Part shown: positions 53,532-64,000 of the stretch, piece by piece
How positions within the stretch are numbered: the stretch's first letter is position 1
How the letters are laid out: the number at the start of each line of letters is the position of its first letter
NCBI GenBank assembly: GCA_023935145.1
Contig: CM043700.1
Coordinates: 30,629,001-30,693,000 of the forward strand
Length of the DNA stretch: 64,000 bases
DNA from: Bretschneidera sinensis
Taxonomy: Eukaryota > Streptophyta > Magnoliopsida > Brassicales > Akaniaceae
Direction of reading: 5' to 3'
Program-made: the position numbers and the translations under genes
Notes under the pieces: model-generated
What the model was told of the DNA's origin: nothing
Seen by the model: only the letters and a program-made list of their open reading frames with translations
Databases searched by the model: none

Positions 53532-54654
53532 AGTCACACTCGAAGATCTTTCATAAAATCAATTTCATCTATAATGAGAAGCCATCGTAGAAATTACCCA
53601 TATTCTAGTTTTTCTTGTAGAAAAATAAGTATTGGAAGAGAGAGGGTGGTGTCCCTATTAACATTGTATGAACACCCCGTGGGCTAGGCACAAATGCTGG
53701 TTCACGTCAGATCATGAGGCTCGCCTCACCCTACCACAACAGAAGGGCTTGAACCAATATGCTAGTCATCAAGTAATTGTAATAACTATTTACATTTTGT
53801 AATACTTATTAAATTGGAAAATTGTGGTGGATTTAGGGTTCACCATAAAATTAAAGACTAATAAAGAAAATTAAAAAATAAAAATTCAATAGAAAAACAA
53901 ATAAAAATTAAGATATAATATATTTAAATAGTACAGTATCATAATTGTTAATTAACATTAATTAAGAAAAAAAGAGCGAAACAATTATGAGATATCACAA
54001 CTGGATCCAATTAAACAGAGTTTTGAAAAAACAGAGAAAAACCCAAAGCATACCTAATGTGTTCAAAGTTAGCTTCTAATTTGTTATTATGGATGCCAAA
54101 AAAATGGAAAAGGATAAAAGAAAGAATAGAGCATTGTTTGTTTCAGTAACAAAACATGAAAGGAAGACAATAAAATAGATTTCTTACGGGAATGGGATAA
54201 CTTGCGTAGTACACTTTAAGATTTTTTTTATAAAAAATTTAATGTTTGTCCGGTTTAGTTACAACGTATGTAGTCTCACTTTTAGTTTAATTTCAACTAG
54301 TAAAGTAAAGTAAAGTAAAGTAAAGGAGTAATTTTTGTCTTTTATTATGGGGATATAACGGGCAGCTTTTTGGTGGGAGAATGTAATTTTTGACTGGGGG
54401 CGCAACCTCTTTGTGTACTAACTATAGGAGGTCTAAAATGTACCTATGTCTACAAAAAAATTTCCAGCTTTGGGGGAGCGATTGACCCCCATCCCACAAC
54501 ACAACTCCACCCCTGGTTTTGCATATGAGGGTTTTTACTCTTTTTTTTTTTTTTGAAGTTATGGTACAACATACGAGTTTATTATCTAGCATATAGTCAA
54601 ATTATTAACTGGGGTTTTGTTTGTTTAAAAAAATATTTGTAAAAAAGGGATAGG
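53532..54654. other. Sequence between element B and the phosphatase pseudogene
   Basis: No gene seen. It holds an (AAAGT)n run at 54299-54325 and a possible hAT-type terminus CTCCACCCCTG at 54505-54515 (CAGGGGTGGAG on the other strand). The missing 5' exon of the phosphatase gene was sought here and not found. Confidence 0.55.
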
Positions 54655-56260
54655 ATGATGAAGGAGCTGCATTCACAAGGGAAAACAGCTAAGGACATTG
54701 CAGAGTGCTTGAAAGGGGCCCCATTGGATCCCCGAATTATTGCAGCCATAAAATCAGCTCATGCTCTTGGGTAATGAATAATGACACTCATTTTCTTTTC
54801 AAATCATTTTCTTGGATAGTTCATTCTTTGTCAAGTTCTGTTGTTCTTGGTGATTTGATGTCTGATTGAGAAACTGTTAGGACTTACGGTTGTGAATATG
54901 AAATTTTAGATGTGATTTAAAGATTGCGAGCGATTCGAATCAGTTTTTCATTGAGAAGATCTTGGAATGTCATGGCTTGTTGGGCTGCTTTATAGAGACT
55001 TATACGAACTCGAGCTCTGTAGATGAGGAAGGAAGGCTTAGGATCTTTCCTTACCATGATTCCACTTTATCTCCTCATGGTTGCAATCTGTGCCCTTCAA
55101 ATTTGTGCAAGGTAATATGACTAGTGTACTTATGCTTTCTGTATGTTCCTCTCGGATCTCTTAGCTTTGAATTGTTGACTACATAATCGAATCTTGTGTG
55201 ATGGTTTCCCAATCAGTAATTGATAGGTTGTGGGCGTTGAAGTTTAACTTGTCTACTAACAGTTTAGAGATATTGTACTAAAATTTGTATCTCTACTAAG
55301 TAAATCTTTTCCATTATGAATATGTTTTTTGGTTATCCATAGTAGTACTCCAAAGGAGCTTGGAATAGACATTTGTTTCTGACATTTGTACTTCGTTGGT
55401 GAAAATTCTTAGACTTTTTTCTTTTCCAGTTTTGGAGAAGAATCAAGTCTTCTACATGTATAGAAATTTGGCTATTTCATTTTTTTATAAATGCATTTGA
55501 ATAAGCAGCCACATTGTACATTTTGAGATTCTATGGCCTAAATGCATAGCCTGAAGCATCCGTATCTACTGTACCTTTCCTCCCCTTTGCTTTTACTGGA
55601 AAAGTTTGTGAAGGTCACATTAGTTATGCTGCTTTTCTAGTGCTCTTAGTGAAAAACGTCTACTGAACTGCTAAAAGTGAACCTGGATTTTAACTATAAC
55701 TGGCTCTCACAATATACCGGACCATGATAGTTTATTTTTTAGTAAGCATGATAGTTAATGTTATAACTGCCTAGATTACTACAGGGTACGTTTTATTTTG
55801 CTTGTGTTGCTATTGGAGGTTTCTTTCCTTCTTTCCATTCTCATTTTCTTCTGCTTAAAAGCTTTCATCATGGTTGCTGTCGTAGGGTCTGGTGCTTGAT
55901 GATATCCGCACTTCTGCTCCGGATAATTGAAAACAAAGATTTATCTACCTTGGAGATTGGGGAGGTGGTTTCTGCCCGACTTTGAAGGTTAGAGATGGTG
56001 ATTATGTGATGCCAAGGAAGAAGTATCCTTTGTGGGAGCGCATTTGCAGCAACCCGGTGGTTGTTAAGGCTGAAGTCCATGAATGGAGCAATGGGGAAGA
56101 GCTCGAGAGGGCCCTACTCCACCTGATCAACACAATCTTCATGGAAGAAAAAATCAGTAATGGCAGTTCCAGCCTGTCTAACTCATCTGAATGCAAGATT
56201 GAGACAGTGGCCTTCTCTGCCTGTCAAGCATTCCCGCAAACTCTCCCTGTTCGTAATTAG
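54655..56260 (+). pseudogene. HAD-family phosphatase pseudogene (thiamine-phosphate-phosphatase-like / PS2-like)
   Basis: Family members dephosphorylate small phosphoesters with an Asp nucleophile in an N-terminal DxDxT motif. Remaining exons: about 54655-54770, 54910-55111, 55886-56260, joined by normal GT-AG sites. Conserved text includes MMKELHSQGKTAKDIAE, IKSAHALGCDLKIASDSNQF (motif II Ser), DEEGRLRIFPYHD, HGCNLCPSNLCKG, FIYLGD and CPTLKVRDGDYVMPRKKYP. Damage: (1) the N-terminal ~50 residues with the nucleophile are absent and an in-frame TAA lies just upstream at 54640; (2) TGA at 55928-55930 interrupts exon 3; (3) the motif IV region reads GDWGGGFCP where the family has GDGxGDFCP, losing an acidic residue. 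It is probably the relic of the AT4G29530 counterpart. Confidence 0.85.
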
Positions 56261-58012
56261 CAATAGGACAATTGAATATGGTTAGTGTCTGAAAATACAC
56301 TTAACTAGCATATGGGTTTCTTGTGTACGTTTTGTAATCGAATAATTAAAAACACATGAATGGAGTGTTTTGCTTCATCATTATGCCTAATAGTTTCTAC
56401 TTCCACAACCATTTGAAGAAACCTTGTTTAAAACTTGGGTTGTTTGCCAAACGGATGGGGACTGTTTTGTCGTGGTCCAATTATTAGTGGCTTTGAGGGT
56501 TTCCCCAGGTATCTAGCAGGCATCTGAATTGCCAGATTTGGTTCCTTTTTCCTGAATAATTCCAATGATGTTTGGATATAACTGGAGATCATCATATCAA
56601 TGACTTGCCGCTCCTTCAATTATTGAAGTGATGTTTAGTGTGGTAAAGCTTCATATATTTTGTATGTCTAAACAGAAATAGTTAAATAACACACCTACTT
56701 TTTATCCAGGGTTCCTTTCTCTACCATTGATTTGTTAAATTGAATCTTGGAGTTAGGCTTACTGTTCTTTTGGATCATTTTCCTTCTGTCACCGGGGCTA
56801 TTATGAGGTTCATTTTTTTAATTGAGAGTGGAGGATTCAAACTTGGATTCTTCATCTTAAAAGAGAAGTATGGTTACCAATGGTGCTAAGATCAAATCAC
56901 ATTTTGAGTTAATTTATAAGCTAGTTGTTCAAATATATTTTTAAAAAAGGAAAATTGAAATAGTAAGTCATGATATCATTATTCTTACACAGTTTGGATG
57001 ATGGGATTTAGATTCATTCTATTTTAAAATTAAAATAAAATAAAATTTATAGTATGATTTAATAAAACTATAGAATACAATAAATGAAAGAGGAAAAAAC
57101 GTAATTTTTGATCGGTTTCAACGAAACCAATCTATCGAGAAATGCAATGAGAGGAAAAAATAATTATGTCATAAGTGATTGCACCCTCCGACCACAAGTA
57201 TTGAATTTGTCACTGTCTAGATCTAAATTTTTTATAATGACATTAAATCTTATCATAAATTTAATATCTGTTTTAATTTTTAAATAAAGTAAATTCAAAA
57301 CCGGATGATAAAAATAAAAAGGAAATAAGAGGCTACACATGAAAATAAAAGAAATAATTTGAACGTCTTACTCTTTGTTTGAATATTTTTTTGGGTACAA
57401 TAACGAAGAAAAGATTTAACCTAAACCTCTTATATGAAAAAATCTTAAAATAAAATTCAAGTCTTTTTAAATGCTTTATAGAGTAACCTCTCCATCCTTA
57501 CATTTTTTTTTATTGACATCCTTATTCTTTTAATTAGGATAAATTGATAAAACATGGCTTTGTGAAGATTCGAAGGGTTTTAGTATATCCTTCCAAATCC
57601 ACTGCTCTCATTTAACAAAATATCCAAGCATGGTCCAAATCATTCCGTTTGGAAGAAAGAAGAGAAAAGAAAAGAATAAACCTAAATGAATGGCTGTGAT
57701 TGCAAGATACTTGTTGACTTAAAAGCCAAATAAGGCGGTATCATTATAAATAAAATAAAACGGAGAATAATTGCACTAAACTCACCAACCAACCAATGGT
57801 CCGATAACTGCCCTTCCGTCGTCTCTTACAAAAGAATTGGAATCTAATCAAATCAAAGCGTGGGCTTTTTCTGACTTGTCAGTTGTCCAAAACATATAAG
57901 GTGCACATTTTTTGCGCGCAAAAGAAACGTTTTAATTCTCCAAACTCTCTTTCTCTTCCATCAATAATTAATCATATATTGAGAACTCTCTCCAGTTATA
58001 AAGCCGTGTTCA
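56261..58012. other. Intergenic region upstream of the mitochondrial carrier
   Basis: No gene or clear mobile element seen. The final ~150 bp is pyrimidine-rich and is probably the promoter and 5' UTR of the carrier gene. Confidence 0.55.
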
Positions 58013-58171
58013 ATGGCAAAGAAGAGAGATGAAAGAGAGATGGGTATGTTCTTTGATGGGATAATAGAGGCCATGCCTGTGTTTGCAAAGGAATTGGTTG
58101 CTGGGGGTGTCGCTGGGGGCTTTGCAAAGACTGTTGTTGCGCCACTTGAGCGCGTCAAGATTTTGTTTCAG
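58013..58171 (+). CDS. Mitochondrial carrier family protein, first exon only (CoA-carrier-like)
   Basis: 53 codons ending at a GT donor (CAG|GTACTG, phase 0). Residues 22-53 form the start of the first repeat of an SLC25-type carrier: [20 protein letters not shown] followed by the signature PLERVK (P-x-D/E-x-x-K/R). A second ATG lies at 58040. The N-terminus resembles plant mitochondrial CoA carriers (CoAc1/CoAc2), but one exon cannot settle the substrate. The next exon is not found in the remaining 5.8 kb, which is largely occupied by a minus-strand retrotransposon. Either intron 1 is longer than 5.8 kb or the gene is broken. Confidence 0.75.
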
Positions 58172-58820
58172 GTACTGTTGAGTTCCTCCCTCTTCAGTGA
58201 CTCTTAGTTTTGTGCACTTTAAAATCAGTAAAATGATGTTTGCTTGATGGGTTTATGGGTTCTTTTTCCTTTTCTTGATTATGATTATCCATCAAAATGA
58301 CATTTTGAATCTAGGATGACCTGTTTTAATTGGTGCTCTATTTAATATTCGTAGTGTCAATTGCAGGTGACAATCATTGATTAGATCGTCTAAACATTAA
58401 TTTATTTCTTCCCAAACCCGAATATTTTGCTTAGGCTCGTTCCATCAAACCAATTTGTAAGGTTAGAGACACCCATAAAAATTAAGGAAAACCTGATAAC
58501 TATTAGGAGTACTAAATTCGTAAATTAAACCTAGTTTTGTGCACTTTACAGTCAGAGTATGAGAATGAGTCTTGATAGCTCATGTTGACCTATCCACCTA
58601 TGATACTTCAATTTACTGTTGATGATAGATAGAAAGGATGCATTAACTTTCATTTTCGTACTTTCTTGTAAGATCATTTTCATATAATATAACAATAAGT
58701 TGATATGTCAGCCAATGATATCTTCTTCCGCCTAAGGTGTTTCTTGTTATGTTCATATGTAAGGATGACATGTATTATTCCAGCTAAAGAGCATGGCTTA
58801 TTTGCAGCTCAACTTAATGG

Positions 58821-60115
58821 TGTGCTTGTTGCGCAAAAATCTACCTAAATTAATAAGTAAATAATTGAACAGTTTTACTTGCAAGTGCACAAGGTCAACA
58901 TAGTAGTATAGCATGCAAATGCGAGATCATCACTACAGAGATTGGTAAATTTTGATTTAGAATTAAATTCGCAATATATAACGAGAGAAATAAATATTGA
59001 GTTTGAATCGATAATGATAAAAGCGTAGGGACTTGATATCCACCACTAATTATGCTACCACAACAAATCAATATGCCAATGCTTTAATCACGTCATGAAT
59101 ACCTAATGTTTGTCAACCTAAGGGCATGATGTATACTCCTTAAGCTATTGATTTCCCTAAACAACGAATTAAGCATGGTGTATACTCTAACTCTTTTCTT
59201 TCTTAAAGGATTTAGCATGGTGTATACTAAGTGTTCTCTAAGAAAGCATAACATCTGTGGAAATCAACAAACACACGAGACCTAAGGCATGATATATACT
59301 CTCAGTTTCCCATGTTGATTAACCCAAGAACCCGACGTGGATTTCTTTTGTTACTATTGTTAAACCCAGGACTCAGTCATCCAAATTGATTTAACTAACT
59401 AGTCCATACCACATGCATATGTTGATCAAACAAACACATATGAGGAATTCAAGAAAACAGGTATTAATCAAGTTAAGCATCATAATATAACTATCGCAAA
59501 GGCACCAATACTGAATTATTGAGTAAACATAATCAAGGCTTCAATCAAGCTTTTACTAGTAAATTAGTTACACATGAGTTTGATGCTAAACATCTTCATA
59601 AAATAAAATAAAGGGAAGAAGAAACCCGAAAATATTATGGAGAAGAGTCGTCAATTCATCTCCAAAATCTCTCTCCGAATCCCCCTTATTTCTGTGTTTA
59701 CAGGCCTATTTATAAGATTTAGGGACATTTGAAAACCCTAAACTCGTAAAAACCCTTCATTTATTTCCAAAAATAGGAACTGTCGTTTTAAGTTTCTGAT
59801 GCGCATGTGTGCTCGATCGCAGAGTGGTGTGCTCGAGCCTTCTTCTTGTGCGCGCTAGTGCAGGTGCGCTCGATCCTGGCTTGAGCACTTGAGTGCTGTT
59901 GCGCTTGATCGCTAATCTCTGTGCTCGATTGCACATGGCAGCTTCCAGCTCCTCCAGTTTTGCTCTCTAAGCCAGATAATGCTCCATTTTCTTCAAAAGC
60001 CTAGAAAAACATAGAAAACCAGAAAAGAAATAAAATAGCATGAAATAACACAAACTAGGAACTTAACAAATATAAATTAAGGGGCTTAAACATGAATATT
60101 TAAGTACTTAACACA
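58821..60115 (-). repeat. 3' LTR of element D (minus strand)
   Basis: On the minus strand it starts TGTGTTAAGTACTTAAATA at 60115, after a GTTTTGGGG purine tract, and probably ends in GCGCAACAAGCACA at 58821. It includes several GCTCGATC motifs (59810-59930). The far boundary needs the other LTR for proof. Confidence 0.6.
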
Positions 60116-61398
60116 CCCCAAAACTTACATATTGCTAGTCCCTTAGCAATACGAAACTAAAAACTAAATGAAAAACAAAGAACACAAAGATAAATCCATC
60201 ATTCATGGTATCCAAAAATTTAAGTCGCATACAAAACCATGATATCATTCATGAGCAAGCTTCAAATATAAACCCATCTTCACAAATGAATAGGAGTTTT
60301 AAAATCTAATTGCTTACAAGAGACTGGCTAAGGCATCACAAGTCTGACTCAGTGTAAAGTGAACTAGCACATAAAAATGGAGCTTCAAAATAACTCCAAT
60401 GTGTAATGTCTCCATGTCTCAAGATTCATCAAATTTTCTATCAGAATGATCAATAATAGCATAGTTTTATTTCCTTCGTTATTTTATTATGTGACTTTGC
60501 CATGTTTAGTTCCTTTAAGCTTTCTAATTGACCCATGTAGCGAGTGTTGAGTCAATGACTCCCAAACCAGATGGTTTTAGGGCATTAGGTGTAAAGACAC
60601 CCTTAAGGACTTACTAACCTGAGTAAAAAAGGCTACGAAACCAAACTGGCCTTAATGCAACCACGCAAAATTCTCACCTTTTGACGTGAACACTCACTGC
60701 TTACTGAGGCAAGAGGTCCAGTTACTCAGTGGAAAGTTTATCATTGATCATTATAAGTATTTTTTTTTTTACTTTTCTATGCCAAAGTGTCCATCCAACA
60801 AGTCATTCGGTTTCAGCTAAGCCATGGAAACATACACATTAAAATCACATATCATACCCCACACACTTATGTGCTACTGTGCTCGTGTCAAAATTAGATC
60901 AAACATGTGAATTCTCAAATACCTAAAGTAAGTAACTAATTTTAAAATTCTATCACCAGATCATGTGTTCAAAATTTTAAGCTTACCAATGAAATCACAT
61001 CACAATTTTTAGATCAATCAAAATTTCAAGATGAACATGAACATGCATTTATTTTATTCTATAGCCTATTTTAAAACAAAAAATAACAACAAACTGGGAC
61101 AAAGTGTGTGTAAATGTGTCTCCTATACCCCCAAACTTAAATTACACATTGTTCTTAATGTGTGATAAACATGAAAAGAGCTGACCTAGGAGATGGAGAA
61201 CTGACTGGATTGGTATGGCTCATAGCACACCCCCAAACTTGAACTGAAGTACACGTTGTCCCTGAAAAACAAAAACTAAAATAATACTGGAAAACAAAAA
61301 TAAACAATAACAAGAAATAAAAAAAAACAATAAAAAAATAAAGGATATGTTGTGGGGTGCCTCCCATGAGTGCTAAGTTTTACGTTTTCAGCCAGACG
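60116..61398 (-). other. Non-coding 3' region of element D
   Basis: Lies where pol would be expected. On the minus strand, AAGTTTGGGGGT-like purine tracts occur three times (60127-60116, about 61137-61127, 61237-61226), each resembling the tract before an Athila LTR. No RT or integrase motif is seen in any frame. Confidence 0.6.
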
Positions 61399-61983
61399 TT
61401 AAATTTCACTTGGATGCTTTGGAGAGGCCTCAAGGAGGTGCACAGCTTCAATAATGTCATCAATAACATCTTCAGATTCTGGATCAATATTCAATCTTGT
61501 GAAACTATGGGTGAGGGTGGTCTCCAATGGATCAATGTGATGGACCTGAAAAGCTTGCTCAACAATACCTTGCATCATGCATACATTAAAACCTTCCATA
61601 TCATCTTGGGGTAATTTTAATGCATCAAATATTTTGAATTCAATCTTCTCACCATTTACTTTCATACTTACAATACCCTTGTTCACACAAATTTTTGTAT
61701 CAGCAGTTCTCATAAAGGGTCCTCCTAAGATGATGGGCAAAGGCAAGGGCAATGGCATAAGAAATTCTTTCATATCTAATACAATAAAATCAGCAGGTAA
61801 AATAAATTCACCTACTTTTACCAAGACATTCTCAAGAATACTTCTTGGTCTTTTGATGCTTTTGTCTGCCAGTTGCAAAGTGATGGAAGTTGGTTGAAGC
61901 TCCCCCAAACCCAGTGTTTCGAATACAGTGTATGGTAGCAAATTAACACTTGCCCCTCGGTCCAGTAATGCACGCTCGAAAGC
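61399..61983 (-). pseudogene. Protease region of element D
   Basis: The minus-strand frame contains LLDRGASVNLLPYTVF around the active-site Asp (about 61962); Athila proteases normally read DLGAS. It continues with LGLGELQPTSITLQLADKSI, PRSILENVLVKVGEF, PADFIVLDM and PIILGGPFM. A one-base frameshift near 61983 separates it from the preceding segment (KLKDPGSFTIPCKIGD), so gag-protease is not continuous. Confidence 0.8.
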
Positions 61984-63830
61984 TGGTCACCTATCTTGCA
62001 AGGAATGGTAAAACTACCTGGATCTTTTAGCTTTGGTGGTAGTTTCCTTAACAATACCGCACTTACCTCTTCGGTTAAAGCCATTGTTTCATGCTCCTGA
62101 AACTTCTTTTTATTAGTGCAACAATCTTTCAAAAATTTAGCATATGCAGGAATTTATTGAATTGCATTTAATAAAGGAATATTAATCGCTACTTTTCTCA
62201 AAGTTTCAAAGATATCAAGCAATTTACTTTCTTTCTTTGGCTTTACTAACCTTTGAGGGAAGGGTGGTGCATTCACCTTCTCCGTTTCACTTACCTTTGA
62301 TGTGGATGTTTTAATTGGAGATGCTTGTGCAGGCTCATCAGCTCCTATGATCTTACCATTTATGAGAATTGTAACGGCCTTCAGTTGCTGATGTCCTCTT
62401 GGATGAGGTAGTGTTTGGGCTGGAAGTTCACCCAGCTTTCTTCCACTTAGTTCTTTAGCCAATTGCCCCACTTGGACTTCCAGTCTTTGAATAGCTTGCT
62501 CATGCTTTGCATTTGTTTATCTTTGCTCAGTCCAAAATTGTCTTTCCTCTACCATGAACTGTTCTTGTGAGGTCATTAGCTATTGTTGTTGAGTGTCCAA
62601 TTGCCTTACAAGACTCTCTAGGTCACTCTTCTTTGGTTCCGGAACTGATTGAGCTGCTTGGTGGGAGTTCCTTTGCTGCCCTTGAAGGTTCAGAGCATTA
62701 TGAGTGTCATTCCATGAGAAGTTGGGGTGGTTTCACTATCCAAGATTGTAGGTATTTGCATATGGATTGTTCTTGGGAGGATAGTTGTTCGGTCCCACAT
62801 AGTTTGCTTGCTCTGAATCTGCAGATGAATACAAAGGGCAAGTTTCAGTAGTGTGATCAAAATGATAACATATAGCACATACCTGGAGATGTGTAGCTTG
62901 TGGACTAGGTGGGATGTTCTGAGCAGTCATAGCTTTTACAATCATATCTAGCTTTCTTTCCGCAGCAACCATCTGATTTGGAGATCCACCATTTAGGTTC
63001 ACTTCATACATGCACTTGCTCTTAACTCCTTGTTTACCTCTGGATTAGAATTGTTGGGTGTGCTCACTTAATATCTCAAAAAGCTCTATGGCTTCTTCAC
63101 TGCTCTTCTCCATCAGCACACCTCCACACTCTGAATCCACAATACCTTTATTTATATCACTCAGACCTTCATAGAAAGCTTGTACCAGCTCATCTTAAGG
63201 TAGATTGTGATGTGGACACTTGAGGAGCAGCTCATTGAAGTGTCCTCGTGCTTCAAAGAAAAGGTCTTCATCCTTCTGTTGGAAAGATTGAATCTCCTTC
63301 CTCATCTGTCTTGTCTTTTGTGCTGGGAAAAACTTCCTTAGGAATTTATTGGATAGCTCTTCCCAAGTATGGATGGAAACTGCAGGCAATGAATTGTACC
63401 ACAACTTAGCTTTATCTTTTAATCAAAAGGGAAAAAGAATTAACCTGATTCCTTCTTGATTTAGGCCCTGGATGTGCTGGAACTTGTACAGATCAAAGAA
63501 TCCCCGAAGATGCAAGTGTGGATCCTCAGCAGGTGTACCCCTAAAATGAGTCAAAGCACTGAGTATCTGCGGGGATATATAATAATTGTCTTCTGTCTCA
63601 GGTTGATAAGCAATGCATGAGGACTAGTTGAGGTTCCGTGGGATGAAGGATTGCTTCATGGGTCTTCGCTCTGGTGGCGGTTGGTTGTCAAGCTGTTCCG
63701 CTATTGGAGCCTCTCCCTCGAATTCTTCTTCTTCCTCCTCAACGTTGTCTCTAGGCCTCTGTCGAATGGTCCGCTCAATCTCTGTATCGAGTGAAAAAAT
63801 GGTTGGATTCCTGGATTGAAGCCCTTGCAT
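61984..63830 (-). pseudogene. gag remnant of element D
   Basis: It starts at 63830 with an acidic region of six Glu residues, followed by the gag core: HLHLRGFFDLYKFQHIQGLN, LKDKAKLWYNSLPAVSIHTW, LSNKFLRKFFPAQKTRQMR, DELVQAFYEGL and DSECGGVLMEKSSEEAIELF. A CCHC-like knuckle, CAICYHFDHTTETCP, lies at about 62880-62836. Stops (near 63625, 63420 and 63195) and frame changes break it. Confidence 0.82.
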
Positions 63831-63889
63831 GAATCAGCTGAAACTTTTCAGTGCAGCAGCTTCAGTACTATTGTTCGGGTAGTTTCTGG

Positions 63890-63955
63890 ACTTTTTGCGC
63901 TCGATCGCTCTAAGAACTGCGCTCGATCGTACCTAAGCCCGCGCTCGATCGCAAT
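63890..63955. repeat. GCGCTCGATCG motif cluster in element D leader
   Basis: Three copies of GCGCTCGATCG within 60 bp (63898, 63919, 63941 approx.). Related GTGCTCGATCG/GCGCTCGATC copies occur in the LTR at 59810-59930. CGATCG is palindromic and stands out against the AT-rich background. Confidence 0.75.
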
Positions 63956-64000
63956 GCCAGAAATTACTCTGCCGCAGACCTGAAACAGAAAAACAGAAAA

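Larger units (their letters stand above)
58821..64000 (-). mobile_element. Athila-like Ty3/Gypsy element lacking RT/RH/IN (element D), runs off the right edge
   Basis: On the minus strand, from right to left: a leader with GCTCGATCG motifs, gag, protease, about 1.3 kb without coding, a polypurine tract, and an LTR. Gag and protease are of Athila type. No RT, RNase H or integrase is visible between the protease (ends 61399) and the LTR (starts 60115), so the copy is non-autonomous. The second LTR must lie outside the window, and the left boundary (TGTGCTTGTT at 58821) is inferred from its TGTG start mirroring the other end. Gag and protease are broken by stops and a frameshift near 61983. Confidence 0.78.

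Noticed and set aside
54505..54515. CTCCACCCCTG as one end of a full hAT element covering 35.1-54.5 kb
   Set aside because: A similar terminus near 35100 is in the same orientation, not inverted, so the two cannot be ends of one element.
59800..59930. Repeated GCTCGATCG motifs as a CRISPR-like array
   Set aside because: Irregular spacing, no unique spacers of constant length, and a plant retrotransposon LTR context.
61357..61897. Plus-strand frames over the element D protease
   Set aside because: Shadows of the minus-strand protease, which has clear Athila-type motifs.

Overview
The window is nuclear DNA of a eudicot plant. Genes are split by many AT-rich GT-AG introns, intergenic DNA is very AT-rich, and plant-type Ty3/Gypsy elements, MITEs and hAT-like repeats are abundant. 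The exact taxon cannot be read from the sequence.

Three host genes are complete. 7.4-14.4 kb (+) is a 16-exon prolidase (Xaa-Pro dipeptidase, M24). 18.3-22.7 kb (+) is a 9-exon PRMT1-type arginine methyltransferase with an 11-nt microexon. 24.3-28.4 kb (-) is a 7-exon secreted or ER saposin/canopy-like protein. A fourth complete gene, at 29.0-33.0 kb (+), is divergent from the saposin gene; it is a 5-exon protein I do not recognise, with a basic/acidic tail. Next comes a broken thiamine-phosphate-phosphatase-like HAD gene (54.7-56.3 kb). Last is the first exon of a mitochondrial carrier (58.0 kb, +) whose remaining exons lie outside the window. From memory, the order prolidase - PRMT1 - saposin-like - HAD phosphatase matches Arabidopsis AT4G29490-AT4G29530, so this looks like a conserved syntenic block expanded by transposons.

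Mobile DNA makes up about half of the window. (A) 418-4979 is a chromodomain-bearing Gypsy element with both LTRs and a perfect AAAGA target duplication; its gag-pol is decayed and most of RNase H is deleted. (B) 36115 to about 53531 is a Tat-lineage Gypsy element with decayed gag-pol, an antisense ORF, a 3' tandem array of about 13 copies of a ~77-bp unit, and a 3' LTR reduced to about 27 bp. (C) 44345-51180 is a second Gypsy element nested inside the antisense ORF of B, flanked by TGCCA duplications; it has lost most of its integrase and half of its 3' LTR. (D) 58821 to the right edge, minus strand, is an Athila-like element with gag and protease but no visible RT, RNase H or integrase; it lies just downstream of the first carrier exon, probably in intron 1. 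Smaller items are a 1.1-kb hAT-like element, two clear foldback MITEs, one weaker MITE candidate, a possible SINE, a LINE-type RNase H remnant, and several minisatellites or segmental duplications inside introns.

I see no novel multi-gene system. The points most worth checking are the triply damaged phosphatase gene next to the nested retrotransposons, the PRMT1 microexon, the unrecognised nuclear-looking protein, and the antisense ORF and satellite-like array of the Tat element.
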